Of a stretch of DNA of 64,000 nucleotides, positions 42,731 to 53,984 are shown one piece after another; position 1 is the first letter of the stretch, and the number at the start of each line of letters is the position of its first letter. Under the pieces are notes generated by a model. It had not been told where the DNA came from and did no database searches. It was given only the letters and a program-made list of their open reading frames with translations. Source of the stretch: Chrysopilus asiliformis (lineage: Eukaryota > Arthropoda > Insecta > Diptera > Rhagionidae); the NCBI GenBank assembly GCA_964034945.1, contig OZ035960.1:70544542-70608541 (forward strand). Direction: 5' to 3'. The translations under genes and the position numbers were made by a program.

Positions 42731-43722
42731 TTTCAGGAAAATTTAATAATAGTCACTTGAATTTTACAAAACAGTACTAAAGTACACTAATTATCAAAAA
42801 ATATCGCGCGAAACACTTGAAGATGTAACAAGATCATACGAAACACGTCTATTTCATTTAAACATCATCAATAAATAGACAAAATCAAACAAGCATTGCA
42901 AACAAGTGCAAATAGTATGCAAGCGTACGCCAGCGATCATAAAATATCAAAGTATATTTAGATTGCATTTTATTCCGTTTCAACCCAGAGGCAAACATAC
43001 TTGCCAAACATACGTTAGGTCCCTAGGGGCGGGTTGAAATTCACACAATCTCCACCATTACATTTTTTGAAAGGTAAGAGATGAACACAAAACATACCTG
43101 AGTCTCATCTATGTACACTCTTTCCCCGCCCCGTAGCAGCCCCTTGAATTGGTACCACATTTTTACAGAATTCGGGGGATCATAGGGGCACGGGGGTAAT
43201 TTGTAGAGGATAGTTGGGGCAATATAAATGTAGGTGGCGGCAATTCTATGCGTGGTCCCCCGTGCCCCTATGATCCCCCGAATTCTGTAAAAATGTGGTA
43301 CCAATTCAAGGGGCTGCTACGGGGCGGGGAAAGAGTGTACATAGATGAGACTCAGGTATGTTTTGTGTTCATCTCTTACCTTTCAAAAAATGTAATGGTG
43401 GAGATTGTGTGAATTTCAACCCGCCCCTAGGGACCTAACGTATGTTTGGCAAGTATGTTTGCCTCTGGGTTGAAACGGAATAAAATGCAATCTAAATATA
43501 CTTTGATATTTTATGATCGCTGGCGTACGCTTGCATACTATTTGCACTTGTTTGCAATGCTTGTTTGATTTTGTCTATTTATTGATGATGTTTAAATGAA
43601 ATAGACGTGTTTCGTATGATCTTGTTACATCTTCAAGTGTTTCGCGCGATATTTTTTGATAATTAGTGTACTTTAGTACTGTTTTGTAAAATTCAAGTGA
43701 CTATTATTAAATTTTCCTGAAA

Positions 43723-44221
43723 ATGAGTGTTCCAACACGTGATCGATTGTTTTTCCTTCGACCGGAGGAAATTGAGCAATTGTTGCTGTGCGACTGCAGT
43801 GACAATGACGAAGAGGCTGCTACAAACTTGGATGAAGAAGACGTCGTATTTCTTGAAAATGACATTTTGAAAATGACAAACCAAGATGATGAGCCCATAG
43901 AGGTCGTAATTGAGGGCGGAAAGCCCGTAGAATCTCCTGCGCCTAAAAAGGTACCAAAAGGCCATACACCGGCAAAAGCTGCGGTAGAGCCAAATGCATC
44001 GACTTCAAACGCTGTACCAAAGCCAGAAAATCCAGAATTGTTTATACCAGCAGAGAAGATTTTCCGGTTTAGAGAAACACTTGCGTATAAAAAACCTATT
44101 TTCACTGGGTTTCAAGAGGAATGCGCATATGAACACTCTCAAGTTCTAAAGCCTATTGTGCATAGGCATCAGGAAATGCCTCCAGCTTATGATGTGTTCG
44201 ATACTGTTTGTAATTTTGAAG
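43723..44221 (+). pseudogene. piggyBac transposase exon 1, right arm
   Basis: Starts ATG 43723 and runs 166 codons plus one base to a consensus 5' splice site (G|GTAAGT at 44222). The N-terminal region is acidic with a cluster of Glu/Asp (residues 15-50), then a low-complexity Pro/Lys/Ala linker, then a segment (residues about 110-166) leading to the conserved core. In full-length piggyBac proteins this part is regulatory and poorly conserved. Joined to exon 2 by a 68-nt intron, the frame stays open, so a ~227-residue catalytically dead protein could be made. Confidence 0.8.
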
Positions 44222-44289
44222 GTAAGTTTCTATAATTGCGAACTCACGCAGTTTTTCACTGCTGGTGTCTATTTTGTGTTCCGTTGCAG
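44222..44289 (+). other. 68-nt intron of the truncated transposase
   Basis: Starts GTAAGT and ends TTCCGTTGCAG after a pyrimidine-rich stretch. Its removal keeps the frame and joins two parts of the piggyBac homology (phase 1). The size is typical of dipteran introns. If unspliced, translation stops four codons into the intron. A mirror-image intron lies at 42164-42231 on the minus strand. Confidence 0.75.
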
Positions 44290-44471
44290 AATTGTGCATG
44301 ATGATAGTAGAGCAGTCCAATTTATATGCCTCACAAAAGGGGCGCGTTTTCACTCTTGCCATGACTGAGTTCAATGCAATATGTCTCTTTGCTTCACCAC
44401 ATCCCGCGACTGCTTCGGCGTCTACCACATGCAACACTAATTACATTCAGTTTGTTCAAATTCAAAAATAA
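44290..44471 (+). pseudogene. piggyBac transposase exon 2, right arm
   Basis: Sixty residues: about 30 match the start of the conserved transposase region (LCMMIVEQSNLYASQKGRVF, then TLAMTEFNAI), and the rest (ASPHPATASASTTCN...) lies past an internal deletion and may be a relic of the Cys-containing C-terminus. TAA at 44469-44471 is followed by AATAAATAAAT, a possible polyadenylation signal, and the 3' terminal repeat at 44697. Confidence 0.75.
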
Positions 44472-45022
44472 ATAAATACATGAATTACATACAAGAATGT
44501 TGTTTTTCAATTTTAATTTTTGGGATAAAAAATTCCCTTTGAACCCACAGGCAACTATATTTGCCAAGGTAAATGAGGGGCAAGGAGGGGGTCTAGGACC
44601 CCAATTTTTTGTGTCATAACTATTATCAGGTCACAGATCATGAAAATGAAAAAAAAATTAAAATCGCTTCGGCCGAAAATGTGTGGTTGTCAAAGGGTTA
44701 AACATCATTAATTTAACCCCCATAGAAAAAAAATGTGCCGAACGGGTTAATCGTAAACTTGGTCGTTTTTATTCTATTTGCACTTGTTCAATCTTAGATT
44801 TTTCACTAGTTTTTAAATCTTTTTTTTACAAAACTTTAAAGTTGTTTAATTAAATTAACCAAAATTCATTTCCTTTTTGTTTTATAAACACTAAGTTTTA
44901 TCTTCTTTTAATTTTCTTTTAAACACTTATATATTCTCTTCTCTATTCTCTTTTACACAGTATTTTATAGATTTAACTTCTATTCCTTCAAAAAAAAACT
45001 TTTCTTTCGTTTATTCTTTTTT

Positions 45023-45569
45023 ATCACGTGTTGGAACACTTATTTTCAGGAAAATTTAATAATAGTCACTTGAATTTTACAAAACAGTACTAAAGTACAC
45101 TAATTATCAAAAAATATCGCGCGAAACACTTGAAGATGTAACAAGATCATACGAAACACGTCTATTTCATTTAAACATCATCAATAAATAGACAAAATCA
45201 AACAAGCATTGCAAACAAGTGCAAATAGTATGCAAGCGTACGCCAGCGATCATAAAATATCAAAGTATATTTAGATTGCATTTTATTCCGTTTCAACCCA
45301 GAGGCAAACATACTTGCCAAACATACGTTAGGTCCCTAGGGGCGGGTTGAAATTCACACAATCTCCACCATTACATTTTTTGAAAGGTAAGAGATGAACA
45401 CAAAACATACCTGAGTCTCATCTATGTACACTCTTTCCCCGCCCCGTAGCAGCCCCTTGAATTGGTACCACATTTTTACAGAATTCGGGGGATCATAGGG
45501 GCACGGGGGACCACGCATAGAATTGCCGCCACCTACATTTATATTGCCCCAACTATCCTCTACAAATTA
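45023..45569 (-). repeat. Third partial copy of the palindrome arm
   Basis: 45023-45509 repeats 42710-43196 without indels (constant offset 2313). It is followed at 45510-45569 by the 60-bp spacer in the opposite orientation to that in the palindrome centre. The transposase start codon is altered here (CAT to TAT on the plus strand, ATG to ATA on the minus). Confidence 0.93.
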
Positions 45570-45664
45570 CCTTTTAATACCTTAGCTCTATCTCTTAACT
45601 GGACGATTTTAAGTACTGAAAACTCTTGGGCAAGCATACTTGCCTGTGGTCGTCAAAGGGTTAA

Positions 45665-45910
45665 CCCTTTCAGACCCAAAAATTTTTTTCTTCCGATTGC
45701 TACAAAAATTGCTATACTATTATATTTCAATACCAGAATAACAAAAAAAAAATTTAAAAAAAAATTTTTGAGTCTGAAAGGGATAGAAGCTCTCGACAAA
45801 AGGTAAACACGATCACTGCTTTTGGGATTTTGAGCGAAATTTTGAGTCTGAGCCGAAATATAAACGTATTACGTTACCTAACACAATCGTATACAGTGGG
45901 TCTGAAAGGG
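45665..45910. mobile_element. piggyBac-type MITE, 246 bp
   Basis: TTAA at 45661-45664 and 45911-45914; 14-bp perfect inverted ends CCCTTTCAGACCCA. Two inner copies of 'gagtctga' occur near 45766 and 45843. It shares its left TTAA with the neighbouring piggyBac element, so one inserted in the target site of the other. Non-coding. Confidence 0.9.
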
Positions 45911-46197
45911 TTAACCTATTATTATTCATTTAAAACAAAAAAAAATTTATTTTTTACTCAAAAAATCAAAATTGGGTCACAAATGCACTTAAAGGTGCAC
46001 TGAATGAGAATAGAGTGTTGAAAATAAATAAATAATAAGTCAATTCCAATTTTTAACTGCGTTGCCCTATGGCATCAAAATACCGAATGGGTTAACATAA
46101 TACAAGCACAAAAAAACATTTAAAATGTTAAAATTTTGTGTTGAGAACTGAGCGATGGGGTCTTTTGGTTATATTCAAAATACTTTAATAAAAAAAA

Positions 46198-46445
46198 TAA
46201 AAAAAAATTTAAAAAAAAAGCTTTTATTAAAAAAGAATGCACTAAAAAGAAAAAAATAATTTTCTGGACGTTGTGTATCACAAATATAAAAGCTTTTTAA
46301 AAGCTAGATAAATTTTTATTTTATTGTTTTATGCTTTATCTCGCTTTTTAAAAGCTTTTATATTTGTGATACACAACGTCCAGAAAATTATTTTTTTCTT
46401 TTTAGTGCATTCTTTTTTAATAAAAGCTTTTTTTTTAAATTTTAT
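46198..46445. repeat. Left terminal foldback (~115-bp arms)
   Basis: Arms about 46200-46312 and 46335-46445 pair almost perfectly around a ~22-bp loop; each arm includes 'tttctggacgttgtgtatca' and 'aaaagctttt' words plus the 24-nt word shared with 1522-1545 (here 46239-46262 and its complement at about 46385-46408). Part of the left terminal inverted repeat. Confidence 0.93.
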
Positions 46446-46888
46446 TTTTATTTTTTTTATTTTGTTCTTTTTAGTCTTCGAATATATATCCTTACATTTG
46501 AGATGTCCTTACAGGCTTTTTAACTTGAGAATCGTATTCAGCGACCCCAAGAACACCCTTAAGGAAAAGTATAATGACGTTATCCTTTCAGGTCCGTCTC
46601 TTATCCTTACAATGACGAAGTTGGGGAAAATGTTAAATACTAAATTTTTCCAAAAAAAAGTTGTTTTATCTTTTTAAAAATTTTCTATGTAATAATAGTT
46701 TTTACATTAAAAAAATTTAAAACTTAATTATACAATGACAAAAAGCCGCCTACCGAGATTTTGTATTTAGCTTGTATGTATATTTACATTTGTACAGCGC
46801 TTGTCGTTGTATCCAATTTTTGGTATTTATAACAAGAGAACTATGGGATTCATATTCAACATTGGGCAAAGTCGTTCAATCCTAAATC
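46446..46888 (-). other. Helitron 3' non-coding region
   Basis: Remainder of the left terminal repeat, including one degenerate minisatellite unit (46490-46640: 'cgaccccaagaacaccc', 'gttatcctttcaggtcc'), then about 200 bp of AT-rich 3' UTR up to the helicase stop codon. Confidence 0.7.
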
Positions 46889-49352
46889 CTATATGTTTGG
46901 TGGGCGGTAAAATCTCATACGCTCCATTTCAGCTAATGCATCATTGTTGCAAGGCTTAGTTCCGGTTAACTTGGAGCAGTCCAACTCATCAATTTGCAGA
47001 CCATTGAGGGATCTAACTCTACTAAGTGCTACATATGCCTGACCATCTGCGAAGAGCTTAGAGCCTAAATATACTACACCGTGGTCTATAGTGCTACCTT
47101 GCATTTTATGCACTGTTGAGGCCCAGGACAATATCAGCGGAAGCATTCTTCTTTCTGCAGTACCGTAGCTGTATTTTGCTGGGAATTGTACCGATGTTGG
47201 TTGTATTAGGTGGATTCCGTCTCTACCAAAATCTACTCTAACTGAGGGGATGTCTGCATCATACAATTGTGCCCTGCGATAGTGCAGCCAGACGATTTCC
47301 GTTATATTTCCTATTGCACCGTTGACCAATCCTTTAGCGACATCGATGTTAGATCTCAGCATCACTTTGGCTCCCACAAATATCTCCAACTCCTTTGGCA
47401 AGCCTCCAGTTTTGTTAATATCAGCTGATAATAGACTGTTTAAGTCCACATTTCCGATGTTTCGTGTTGTATCTCCCAGTTTGTCCTGTGCTATAATTTT
47501 AAATATTTCGGTATTTTGTTCTCTGTAGTGTTGTAGGACTGCTTTGTTATGGTCATCTACTTGTTGATTTGTTGGGTAGATGCGCAGGGCCTTCTCTAAT
47601 GAAAATTCGCCAGTTGCTTCATTGTTTACTTTGCCAAGTAACACCGCTAGATGCTCAGAACGAAGTTGTCCAACTCGTAGCGAATTAAGAATATCTGCAA
47701 AAGTGGTGTCTTTGTGTTGCCTCATATTCTGCTTTAATTCAATCAATGTGAATAGCCTCCACAAGTTCGTTGCGGGAGCTAATCGAGCTGGTTGGTTGAA
47801 CACTTGATTTCCTCTAACTGGCGGTAATTGCAACAAGTCACCAAAGAGGAGCACGTTGATTCCTCCGAAAAGTTCTTCGCTATTTTTTACTTCTTTCAGA
47901 CGTGAGTCTATCATGCATAACATTTCGTAGGGGACCATGGAGATCTCATCTATGAAGAGGAACTCAATGTTTTTCCATTGCATGCGCATCGTTCTGAGGA
48001 AGTTACCAGTCAGATGTGGCATGTTGACAAGTCTACCATCTTTCTGAACTGGCAACTTTAGCAGACTGTGCAATGTAGTTCCGCCTACTATTCGCGCTGC
48101 TACTCCAGTAAGGGCTCCAACTTTGACCGCTTGCTTTCCATAACATCGGTTGACTTGGTTCTTGAGAACGTTGAACACGAATGTCTTGCCGGTACCTGCT
48201 CCACCTGTGATGAACAGTCTCTGTCGATGGTAACTTCCGTTGATCTGTTCTTGTATGCTGCGAGTTACATTGATAAATATTTCTCGTTGGCCTAGATTCA
48301 TCGCTTGTTGTGCGGTCTGGAACTGTTCATCACTCATTGCCTGATCCGGAAGTTCTTCTTCTAATTCCTGTTCCATATCAATTGGTAGTACCTGGTCTAG
48401 GATCTCAAATGCGTGTGCCTGGTTAAATGCATTCTCCAGTTGCCTATCTCGCTCTCTGAATTGCTCCATGAGCTTACTAATTTCTTTCAGGCGTTCCTCA
48501 CGTGCAAGAAAGGCTTCTCTTGCTGTGCCGAAGTCTTCTAGGAGCTCATCTTCTAATCGATATGGCATGTATTGTACAAGGTGACTATAGTAGTAGTTCT
48601 CAGGATCTGCAGAAGCAACAAAGTGTGGTACTCGTATAACTGCTGGTACATTTCTGATAGTCATTTTTGAATTATCTGTAAGCTGAATTAATTTCCTTCG
48701 TTGGTGTTGTTCAGGTTCGGAAGCATCTTCGTCCTCGTTCTCATATTGTTTATTGTAGTATGGTTCGAAGAGCATTGCAAACTCAGTCAAGCTCATGTTA
48801 TGGAAATCATAATCTTCATGTTCCAGTGGACGTTTCTCATATCTCTCGAAGATGTTGCTACAGTATCCAGTAGCTCTATTTAACTCATCAAATCTCAGTA
48901 CTCTGTAACGTTGATCTGGCTTGCGAGTATTGAGAAATACAGTTTTTCTTGAGCTATTACGCATATTGATGTGGCTGAGTCTATAGGCGCATTCACAAGC
49001 TGAGACTTCTCGTTCCTTTAGTATTCGCATACAGATTTTGAAAAGTTTTCTTGAAAGGTCTGACTCTTCCCGCTGTATGAGACGAATCGCTTGTGCTATG
49101 CTGGCGTTAAGTTCAGTAGGCTCTGACTTTGACATGTATTTGGCGATGTAGAATGCTATAGCCTCGTTCGATCCACATGGTTGGATATCCATATTACCTT
49201 TCCATAGCTTCAAGAGTTGTGGGTTGTAGTTGTTAACCCATCCAGCTTCCTTTCGACGTTTCAACAGGCATATTCGTCCTCCACTTCTTATGAAGTCATC
49301 TGATGAATGAGCGACGATACGGGTCTCAGAACATTCTTGACGGGGGAAGCTA
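46889..49352 (-). pseudogene. Helitron Rep C-terminus and PIF1-like helicase
   Basis: Encodes the second half of the rolling-circle transposase. Early residues hold the Rep two-tyrosine motif (AFYIAKYMSKSEP), the nucleophiles that join DNA strands, just after the Cys-rich FSFPRQECSE segment. The helicase follows: Walker A GGAGTGKTFVFN, Walker B FLFIDEISMV, LLFGDLLQLPPV, ELKQNMRQ, and the C-terminal TVHKMQGSTI and AYVALSRVRSLNGLQI motifs. All SF1 helicase motifs look intact. The first Met is at 49264, but the frame is open back to about 49352, where a one-base shift separates it from the HUH part. Stop at 46889. Confidence 0.95.
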
Positions 49353-50450
49353 AATTTGCAGGTTGATGTCCCAGTCTTGTAACATGTATGTGTATGGTGA
49401 TGAATCTGGTATTTTTTTTACAATCTCCCGTAATTGTGTATCTTCTGGTGGCACCTCACACGAACACACTTTGTCAAGTTGTTGGATGCCCTCCACAGTG
49501 TCAAAGGATCTGTGATCCTTAATCCATGTTAACATGTGAAGATGTGGACTACCACGATTTTGAAATTCTATTCTCCACCAGTAATCCTCCACTTGTCCTC
49601 CGAACACTTCATGATTGTTGTGGATAAACTTAATAAGGGCGTTGACTCTAATCATAAAATGGCGGCTTACAACGACCGGATATTGCTCAATTAGGGATTG
49701 CGTAGCTTGCACATCAAGTTCAGCGGGGTCATCATGAAGTCTTCCATCAGCTATAAGGAGAGCTTTTCTCATATCCAGCCAGTTGAGATCGTTACAGCTG
49801 AAGGTGACGAAGTAGGTAGGTGGACCCAGACATTTTATTTGTGCTATTAACTCGTTCAGAGCCGTGCGCCAGTATGCTGATGATCCTCGCAAATTCTTCA
49901 TATAGAGGTGGACGTCTTCGATCCTTCCTTCTTGCCCTTCAATCTTCTTACCGCATGCTGCAATTGTGGATTTAGCTCTGTGATATTCAAACATGGATAA
50001 CGCATAGAATAGATAGTCATTGCGTTCGAATCTTGTATCGCTACCCAATATTCTATATTGGAAGTAGTCAAGCGGTGATATATTTACAGATCTGTTTTCC
50101 TTCAAGCCATTTCTACCATAGGGGAAAAGGTAGAACCATGCAAACTCTTCAGCTTTCAATTCGTGTGCCTCATTCACGATATTATCCTTTGTTTTGCGGA
50201 TGATTTCGTTGACATTCTCCGATACCTGCAACTCGTCATCCAAATCTGGCTGGTTACAATCTATGGCAGCCATCACTGATGTTTGTGTTGGTATTGACTC
50301 CATTTGTTTTTGTACGGGAGCAGTTGGTGTTGCCTCTTGTTGTGGTATCGCCTCCCTGTCCAATTCCAAGTGTTGTCCTGTTGTGGTTATGTCAGTCTTC
50401 AGTTGCACATCAATGTAATCCAAGGTGTATTGAACATTGCGTGACTCCAA
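49350..50450 (-). pseudogene. Helitron HUH Rep endonuclease domain
   Basis: Middle of the Helitron protein (Helitron_like_N). Recognisable parts are FAWFYLFPYGRNG, DYFQYRILGSD and TYFVTFSCNDLNW. The metal-binding HUH motif is FQNRGSPHLHML, with His-Leu-His. It nicks single-stranded DNA during rolling-circle transposition. The upstream frame (50410-52341) overlaps in another phase, so one base was lost or gained near 50440. The downstream shift is near 49352. Key His residues are present. Confidence 0.93.
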
Positions 50451-52341
50451 ATGACTTTGATTCTGCTATTAGTATTCCTGCATTATGATTGGCAAATAGG
50501 ACCCGCAAAGCTTCTCGTAGTGTGGTGCCAATGGTATGATTCTCAGAATCTTGAAGACTTCCATAGAGTGCTGGGTCTTCATTATAATCCATGGTGAATG
50601 TGTTGTGGAACATATTGAAGTCTCTCTTGATGACATCGAAGTTACGTACGGCAAAGTATCCACTATGAGGAATAGGATAGGCATTAGGATTGTTGTTTGA
50701 GGCTGATTGTATGGCAGCGTACATTTCATCACCCTGGATCATGATCCTATCCAAGATATCCCGGTTCCATAATCGTGGCGGAAGTATGATTGCTCGTACG
50801 ATGTTCGATAATGCAATTACACAGCACTGCGCTCCAGGCCATCCCGATGTGAAGAAACTGTGTTGTGCTTGGTGCCATGAAGCGCGTATAATTCTGGATA
50901 TATCTCCAATTGACTTGCATGCGCTTTCTTGCTGTAGCGTATTGATTGCTTCATCTTCTGGTGGTGTATCAACAACTCGTATCAAATCTTGCTCATTAAT
51001 TTGTACGTCTTGGTCGACAATGACATCTCGGTATAATGGGTTGTTAGCGATTAGCCACCGTAGCGCAGCCAGCAGTCTTGGCCTGCATATTGAGAACTCT
51101 CTTGTGATGCTTAGGTTCTCAAGATGTTCGGTTACAACGACAATTCCTGAATTCTGGGTCGATCTTGGTAACATATTTGGTAGCTTCTCACTAACTTCGA
51201 AGATGTCCTGGGCAAATAGTACTGCTTGTCCACGGAAACCATATTGTCCAAATCGTCCGTGATACTTCACTACTTTGACAAATGGTGTTATTCTTGCCAA
51301 TAATCGCTGTTCGGCTTGTGATAATACTTGAATTACTTCAGGTATATCTCCTGGTTGCATGTTGTTCCAATATGCTTTTGACGGATGTGTAGTTTTCTTG
51401 CTGGTTAGGTGAGTCTTGCAGCGGTGGCACACGAGCAAACTTTGTTTGAGTGACAACTCAGGTGGCAAGTATATCATGGCAGTGACACTCGGTCTACATG
51501 TAGCGACTTGATTGGGATAGCATCGCTTGGTGCAAACTTCACAAAAGCGATCGCAGAATGTATAGATGGCTGTTTGAAATGCCACAATTCCGGCATTCAA
51601 TTGTTGATGTCGTAAGCGAGCTTGTTCCTGTCGTGCTGCATGTTGCTCTGGTGTTTCTTTGGCTCTAGCTTGTGATGTATGCTGTCTGTCGGCTTGTAGT
51701 CGTGCTGCATTTTGCTCTGGTGTTTCTTTGGCTCTAGCTTGTGATGTATGCTGTCTGTCGGCTTGTAGTCGTGCTGCATTTTGCTCTAGTGTTTCTTTGG
51801 CTCTAGCTTGTGATGTGTGCTGTCTGTCGGCTTGTAGTCGTGCTGCATTTTGCTCTGGTGTTTCTTTGGCTCTAGCTTGTGATGTATGCTGTCTGACGGC
51901 TTGTAGTCGTGCTGCATTTTGCTCTGGTGTTTCTTTGGCTCTAGCTTGTGATGTATGCTGTCTGTCGGCTTGTAGTCGTGCTGCATTTTGCTCTGGTGTT
52001 TCTTTGGCTCTAGCTTGTGATGTATGCTGTCTGACGGCTTGTAGTCGTGCTGCATTTTGCTCTGGTGTTTCTTTGGCTCTAGCTTGTGATGTATGCTGTC
52101 TGTCGGCTTGTAGTCGTGCTGCATGTTGCTCTGGTGTTTCTGAGGCTCTAACATCAAATTTATGTTTCCTGTTTTGTTCAACGCGAGTTTGTCGGTGTTG
52201 CCTTGATTCTCGCCGCTGTTTGTCTTGGCGTGAACGCTTAGCATCTTCATCTTCGGTTGCCCGCTTTTCCTGAAATTTACGACGAGCCTTCTCCAACCGT
52301 CGTTTTCTTTGCGTTACAGTTTCTCCCTTTGCACTTTGCAT
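50410..52341 (-). pseudogene. Helitron N-terminal region with 23-residue repeats
   Basis: ATG at 52339-52341. Residues about 1-65 are highly basic. Then at least seven near-identical 23-residue (69-bp) repeats, ETPEQNAARLQADRQHTSQA followed by RAK, form a charged helical stalk (about 51600-52150). Two Cys pairs follow (FCEVCTKRC; VCHRCKTHL), like the zinc-binding region of insect Helitron proteins. A DUF6570-like part (GDIPEVIQVLSQAEQRLLAR; GFRGQAVLFAQDI) and the beginning of Helitron_like_N (YPIPHSGYFAVRNF) come last. The final ~10 residues are out-of-frame. The repeats may vary in number between copies. Confidence 0.9.
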
Positions 52342-52660
52342 TATTTAAATTTATTACTAAATTACTAAATAACTTTCTCACTCAATTGAGGGGAAAAGAA
52401 CAATTAGTTGTGTTTAGTGAGAGCCACGAAGAGAAAACCTCACGAGGTTGTTTTAGTGAGAGCCACGACGAGAAAACCTAATGATGTTTTAATGGGATTA
52501 CAAACGCACTCAGATGGCAGAACTTTTGTGTTAGTCATAATGACTGTGTGTGTTAATGACTGTGCGTTAATGACTGTTAATGAATGTGTGACTGTGTGTG
52601 ATAAAGCAAAGTCACAATATTCTTTTGGTTTTAGGATACAGGGTATAAAAAAATTTTAAT
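52342..52660 (-). promoter_or_regulatory. Helitron gene upstream region
   Basis: About 320 bp ahead of the Helitron ATG. It has a 36-bp direct repeat ('gagagccacgaagagaaaac', about 52418-52437 and 52456-52475) and a TG-rich stretch (52545-52600). No clear TATA box or initiator stood out on the minus strand. Confidence 0.35.
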
Positions 52661-53310
52661 GACAGATTCGGATTCAGCGACCCCAAAAACAGATTTTTTT
52701 CCGGAAAATTTAGAGAAAAGGATAATCACGTTATCCTTACAGGACCTTCCGTTATCCTTACAGACTTTTTAATGGCAGATTCGGATTTAGCGACCCCAAA
52801 AACCCCCAGAATACATTTTTTTCCGGAAAATTTGGAGAAAAGGATAATCACGTTATCCTTACAGGACCTTCCGTTATCCTTACTGATTCAGCGACCCCAA
52901 AAACCCCCAGGATAGATTTTTTTCCGGAAAATTTGGAGAAAAGGATAATCACGTTATCCTTACAGGACCTTCCGTTATCCTTACAAGGACGAAGTAGTAA
53001 AAATATTGTATTGTCATCGGACTTATATAAGTGTGCAAAATTTCAAGTCAATCGGACAAGTGGAAGTGGGTCAAAATTGGGTTGCAAGATTTGATCTGAC
53101 AGACAAACAGACAAACAGACAGACAGACACGAAGGCAAGCTAAATAAAAGCTTTTAAAAAAGAGCCATATCCAGCCATAAGGGTCAGTTGATGACAGTCA
53201 CTGAGACATGATTGATCTTATCAATTGCCGTGTGCCTGACGATTAGACTTGCGCGACTAAAAATATGAGTTTTGTGTACTTAACATTCGTTTTATAAATT
53301 TGTACATTTA
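52661..53310. repeat. Minisatellite and inner inverted repeat, left arm
   Basis: Three ~117-bp minisatellite units (52661-52985) followed by 'gacgaagtagtaaaaatatt', a (CAGA)n run (53099-53128) and a ~160-bp block (53138-53310) starting 'gctaaataaaagctttt'. All of this is repeated in reverse order and orientation at 53985-54700. Confidence 0.9.
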
Positions 53311-53984
53311 CGAGCCTCAAAGCTTTCAACAATCCACTCTACAGACTTTTTGGTTTCTTATATGAAGTACGTAGTATCAAAAGTATTGTACAGTACACTC
53401 ACGATTATATGTACAGGAAATTTTAAGCTTTTTATTTAACAGAGTATTTATTCTCAAAAAGTCTAGTTTCTCCTTAGATGCTTACGCATCCTTGGACAAT
53501 TTTTATGTGACAAATTTAAGAAATATTAAGAGGTATTCATTTCGAATTGCGGTCAAATTAAAAATGCTTGATTGCATCCTAAAATGTGGCCTTTAGGCAA
53601 TCGCCATAAAAAAAGGCAGATTTATAGGCGTGAGAAGGAGTGGTCAAATCTAATTAAGTTGGATGGAAGAATTGTGTAAGAGTTTTTCTAGCATTTATAA
53701 TTTTTTGACCTTACTCACCGTTTTCCAGAGAATCTCAAAAATATTTTCATTTGAACGAGAGTTTCTGGAAGGGTTGGATTAATTTTGCTCATCAACGAAC
53801 TTAGTTTTCATTTTTTGAGAAAAACTCTTTGTCAAATTTAAAGTTCCTAGCCAAACCTAGCACCCGGAATCGTACCCCTCAGAAAGCGTAATAAGGTCTC
53901 TAGTATATAGATGAACATTTCAACTAACAGTTGTTTTTGGGTCAAGGAATCGTGAAATGAGTTTTGATTCGGTAATCTTTGTAC
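53311..53984. other. Loop between inner inverted repeats
   Basis: About 670 bp without ORF. A stretch at 53785-53880 ('aacgaacttagttttcattt', 'tttgtcaaatttaaagttcc') is a diverged version of the DR repeat. Otherwise unassigned. Confidence 0.6.

Larger units (their letters stand above)
41429..45024. repeat. Giant palindrome, 1.77-kb arms
   Basis: 41430-43196 and 43257-45023 are reverse complements of exactly equal length (mirror positions sum to 86453) around a 60-bp spacer. I noticed one substitution (Asp versus Glu codon in the transposase, near 42538/43915). The arms contain a piggyBac transposase fragment, its 3' terminal repeat, the TTAA and about 320 bp of outside flank. Confidence 0.96.
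41756..45660 (-). mobile_element. piggyBac element rearranged by a fold-back duplication
   Basis: TTAA target duplications (41752-41755, 45661-45664) and inverted ends CCCTTTGACAACCACA / CCCTTTGACGACCACA identify a piggyBac-type element. Read on the minus strand it has a 5' end at 45660, 5' UTR and start region to 45023. Then comes an inverted copy (45023-43257), the spacer and the transposase body of the left arm to the 3' end at 41756. Removing 42710-45022 would leave a simple deletion-derivative element, so the palindrome was added secondarily. Confidence 0.9.
41707..46091. mobile_element. Possible outer piggyBac-like element
   Basis: TTAA plus CCCGTTCGGCA at 41703-41717 is mirrored by TACCGAATGGG plus TTAA ending at 46095 (9 of 11 bases match). 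If real, the two inner piggyBac elements are nested in an older TTAA-type MITE. The match is short, so this is tentative. Confidence 0.4.

Noticed and set aside
51659..52273. Plus-strand 204-residue Cys/Ala/Leu-rich repeat protein
   Set aside because: It is the antisense of the 69-bp repeats in the Helitron protein, which has the zinc and Rep domains on the minus strand.
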